Shown here piece by piece: positions 62,819 to 64,000 of a stretch of DNA of 64,000 bases. Position 1 is the stretch's first letter, and every line of letters begins with the position of its first letter. The stretch comes from Stakelama portus. Lineage in GTDB: Bacteria; Pseudomonadota; Alphaproteobacteria; Sphingomonadales; Sphingomonadaceae. Below the pieces are notes generated by a model. The model saw only the letters and a list, made by a program, of their open reading frames with translations, was not told the origin of the DNA and did not search any database. Location: positions 62,001 to 126,000 of the forward strand of contig NZ_QFZL01000006.1 of assembly GCF_003171655.1 (NCBI RefSeq), in the 5' to 3' direction. The translations under genes were made by a program, and so were the position numbers.

Positions 62819-64000
62819 GCCGCCTGCTCCACATGGCTTGGCTGCGCCGGCTTCAGCGTCACGCGAAAGCGGCTGCCGCGCCCTTCCTGCGATTCCACAT
62901 CGACCGTCCCGGCCATCGCGGCGGCAAGCTGGCGCGCCTCGAACGCACCGATGCCGAAGCCGCCGACTTTGGAAGAGACGAACGGTTTGAACAGCTTGTC
63001 GCGAACAAAGGCTGGCGACATGCCGCAGCCATGGTCGACCACATCGATCGTGACACGTCCCGCATCGGCGCGCGCGACGAGCTGAACCGGCGCGTCGGTC
63101 GCGCTCGCCTCGATCGCATTCTGCACCAGATGCTCGATCAGCTGTTCGAGCCGGACCGGATCGGCGAGCGCGACGACCGGTTCGAAAACCTCGATCGCAA
63201 CCGGGTGCTGACTGCGCCGCGCCGCCGCGATCCGCGCCAGGATCGGCGCGACATCCACGGGCTGGGGCGCGTCGGCGCGACCGCGATTGGTCTGTGACAG
63301 GCGCGCCAGCAGCGCGTTCAGCCGATCGACCGAATCGCCCAGCGTCGCGACCATGTCGGCGCGGAATTCGGGATTGTCGGCATGGCGTTCGGCATTGCGC
63401 GCGACCAGCGTCAGCTGGCTCACCAGATTCTTGATATCGTGCAGGATGAAGGCAAAGCGGCGGTTGAATTCTTCGAACCGCTCCGCCTCGGCCAGGGCCT
63501 CCTGCGCGCGCGCTTCGGCAAGAAAGCTCGCCGCCTGACGCCCGGCGACCTTGAGCAGGTCGAAATCCTCCCAGTCGAACGGACGATTGATCGGCGGGCG
63601 GGCGAGCAGGATCGCACCGGCCAGCGCCCCGAAATGCGGCAGCGGGACGAGCACCCATGCACGCCCCATTGCGAGCAGGGCAGCGGGCACCGCCGCGCGA
63701 TCGCCAGCATCGCCCGCATCGCCTTCGCGCAGCGAATCGAGTTCGATGATCCGTCCCGTCTCGGCAAGATGCTGCGCCAGCGCGGCGTCGAACCGCAGCG
63801 GAAGCCGCGCCGCATCCCAGTTCCAGCTGGCGCCCTGCGCAAGCCCGGAGCCTTCGGGCACCAGCAGGATGCCCGCGGGCGAATCGGTCATGTCGGCAAT
63901 CGCCTTGACGATGCGTTCGTCGAGCGGCGCAGTCCCGTCGGGCTGGCCGAGCGTTTCGGTGAACCGCATCCATTCGGCGCGATAGTCATAGCGGTGGCGA
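62815..64000 (-). CDS. prsK: sensor histidine kinase PrsK (N-terminus outside window)
   Basis: About 395 C-terminal residues of a membrane-associated kinase: a GAF-like domain (GILLVPEGSGLAQ..., WVLVPLPHFGALAGAILLARPPINRPFDWEDFDLLKVAGRQAASFLAEARAQEAL), then HisKA with the His in FIL-HDIKNLVSQLT, and the ATPase domain with VQNAIEAS, DHGCGMSPAF and GFGIGAFEARQLAAAMAG. The visible frame stays open to the window edge, reading YDYRAEWMRFTETL before it. The long PrsK group typically carries several N-terminal helices; they lie outside. Operon with prsR and the TPR gene. Confidence 0.87.
   Translation of the reverse strand, partial: RHRYDYRAEWMRFTETLGQPDGTAPLDERIVKAIADMTDSPAGILLVPEGSGLAQGASWNWDAARLPLRFDAALAQHLAETGRIIELDSLREGDAGDAGDRAAVPAALLAMGRAWVLVPLPHFGALAGAILLARPPINRPFDWEDFDLLKVAGRQAASFLAEARAQEALAEAERFEEFNRRFAFILHDIKNLVSQLTLVARNAERHADNPEFRADMVATLGDSVDRLNALLARLSQTNRGRADAPQPVDVAPILARIAAARRSQHPVAIEVFEPVVALADPVRLEQLIEHLVQNAIEASATDAPVQLVARADAGRVTIDVVDHGCGMSPAFVRDKLFKPFVSSKVGGFGIGAFEARQLAAAMAGTVDVESQEGRGSRFRVTLKPAQPSHVEQAA

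Overview
The window is a gene-dense (roughly 64% G+C by eye) stretch of chromosome from an alphaproteobacterium, most likely a member of the order Sphingomonadales. The call rests on gene content and protein style: purD facing xseA/DUF2093/M23 peptidase, a single-copy-style tRNA-Lys, many GTG starts, hflK-hflC beside a DegP-type protease, a DmdC-like acyl-CoA dehydrogenase, and a prsK-prsR-TPR block of the exosortase A (XrtA) exopolysaccharide type at the right edge. I see no rRNA, insertion sequence, prophage or CRISPR array, and no gene-free stretch longer than about 300 bases.

Layout. 1-5 kb: M23 peptidase (cut by the window edge), DUF2093, xseA, then divergent purD, a DUF998 membrane protein, and an M28 peptidase gene interrupted by one in-frame TGA. 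5.8-11.7 kb: a composite inverted repeat, agmatine deiminase and N-carbamoylputrescine amidase (agmatine to putrescine) with iron/manganese membrane proteins between and after them, a molybdopterin oxidoreductase, and a coupled UDG / low-molecular-weight phosphatase / microprotein operon. 11.2-16.5 kb: folK running into tRNA-Lys, a ZnuD-like TonB receptor behind two palindromes, a second repeat of the same family, galE, msrA, aqpZ. 16.6-24.8 kb: threonylcarbamoyl-AMP synthase, acyl-CoA dehydrogenase, DUF1801, MATE pump, argG, an M61 peptidase.

24.8-38.9 kb has the most accessory character: a three-gene set of large polytopic membrane proteins (one GT-C-like, two tandem paralogues), a FemAB-like acyltransferase, a 37-residue membrane microprotein with its own terminator, a coupled sseA-metC-mscS operon, queF, and a GT4/helical-toroid fusion followed by a GH130 glycosidase. 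39-47.6 kb: DegP, hflC/hflK, mrp, CoA-binding protein, tryptophan catabolism (kynureninase-like enzyme and tryptophan 2,3-dioxygenase), dapD and a HAD phosphatase. 47.7-59.4 kb: a lipoprotein-like S8 protease with an autotransporter-like barrel, an LLM flavoprotein, an orphan membrane protein of lower G+C, a histidine kinase/response regulator/PepSY operon, an ABC-F ATPase, a glycine-zipper envelope protein with a candidate EcfG-type stress promoter, an HWE/HisKA_2-type histidine kinase and a DUF815 ATPase. 59.5-64 kb: TPR protein, PrsR and PrsK (cut by the edge), the regulatory end of a probable XrtA exopolysaccharide cluster.

Most of this is core metabolism and envelope upkeep. The best candidates for something undescribed are the tandem polytopic membrane protein set (24.8-29.7 kb), the GT4-toroid/GH130 pair, the orphan 485-residue membrane protein, the structured intergenic repeats, and several microproteins. 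All functions are inferred from sequence reading alone; no database search was run.
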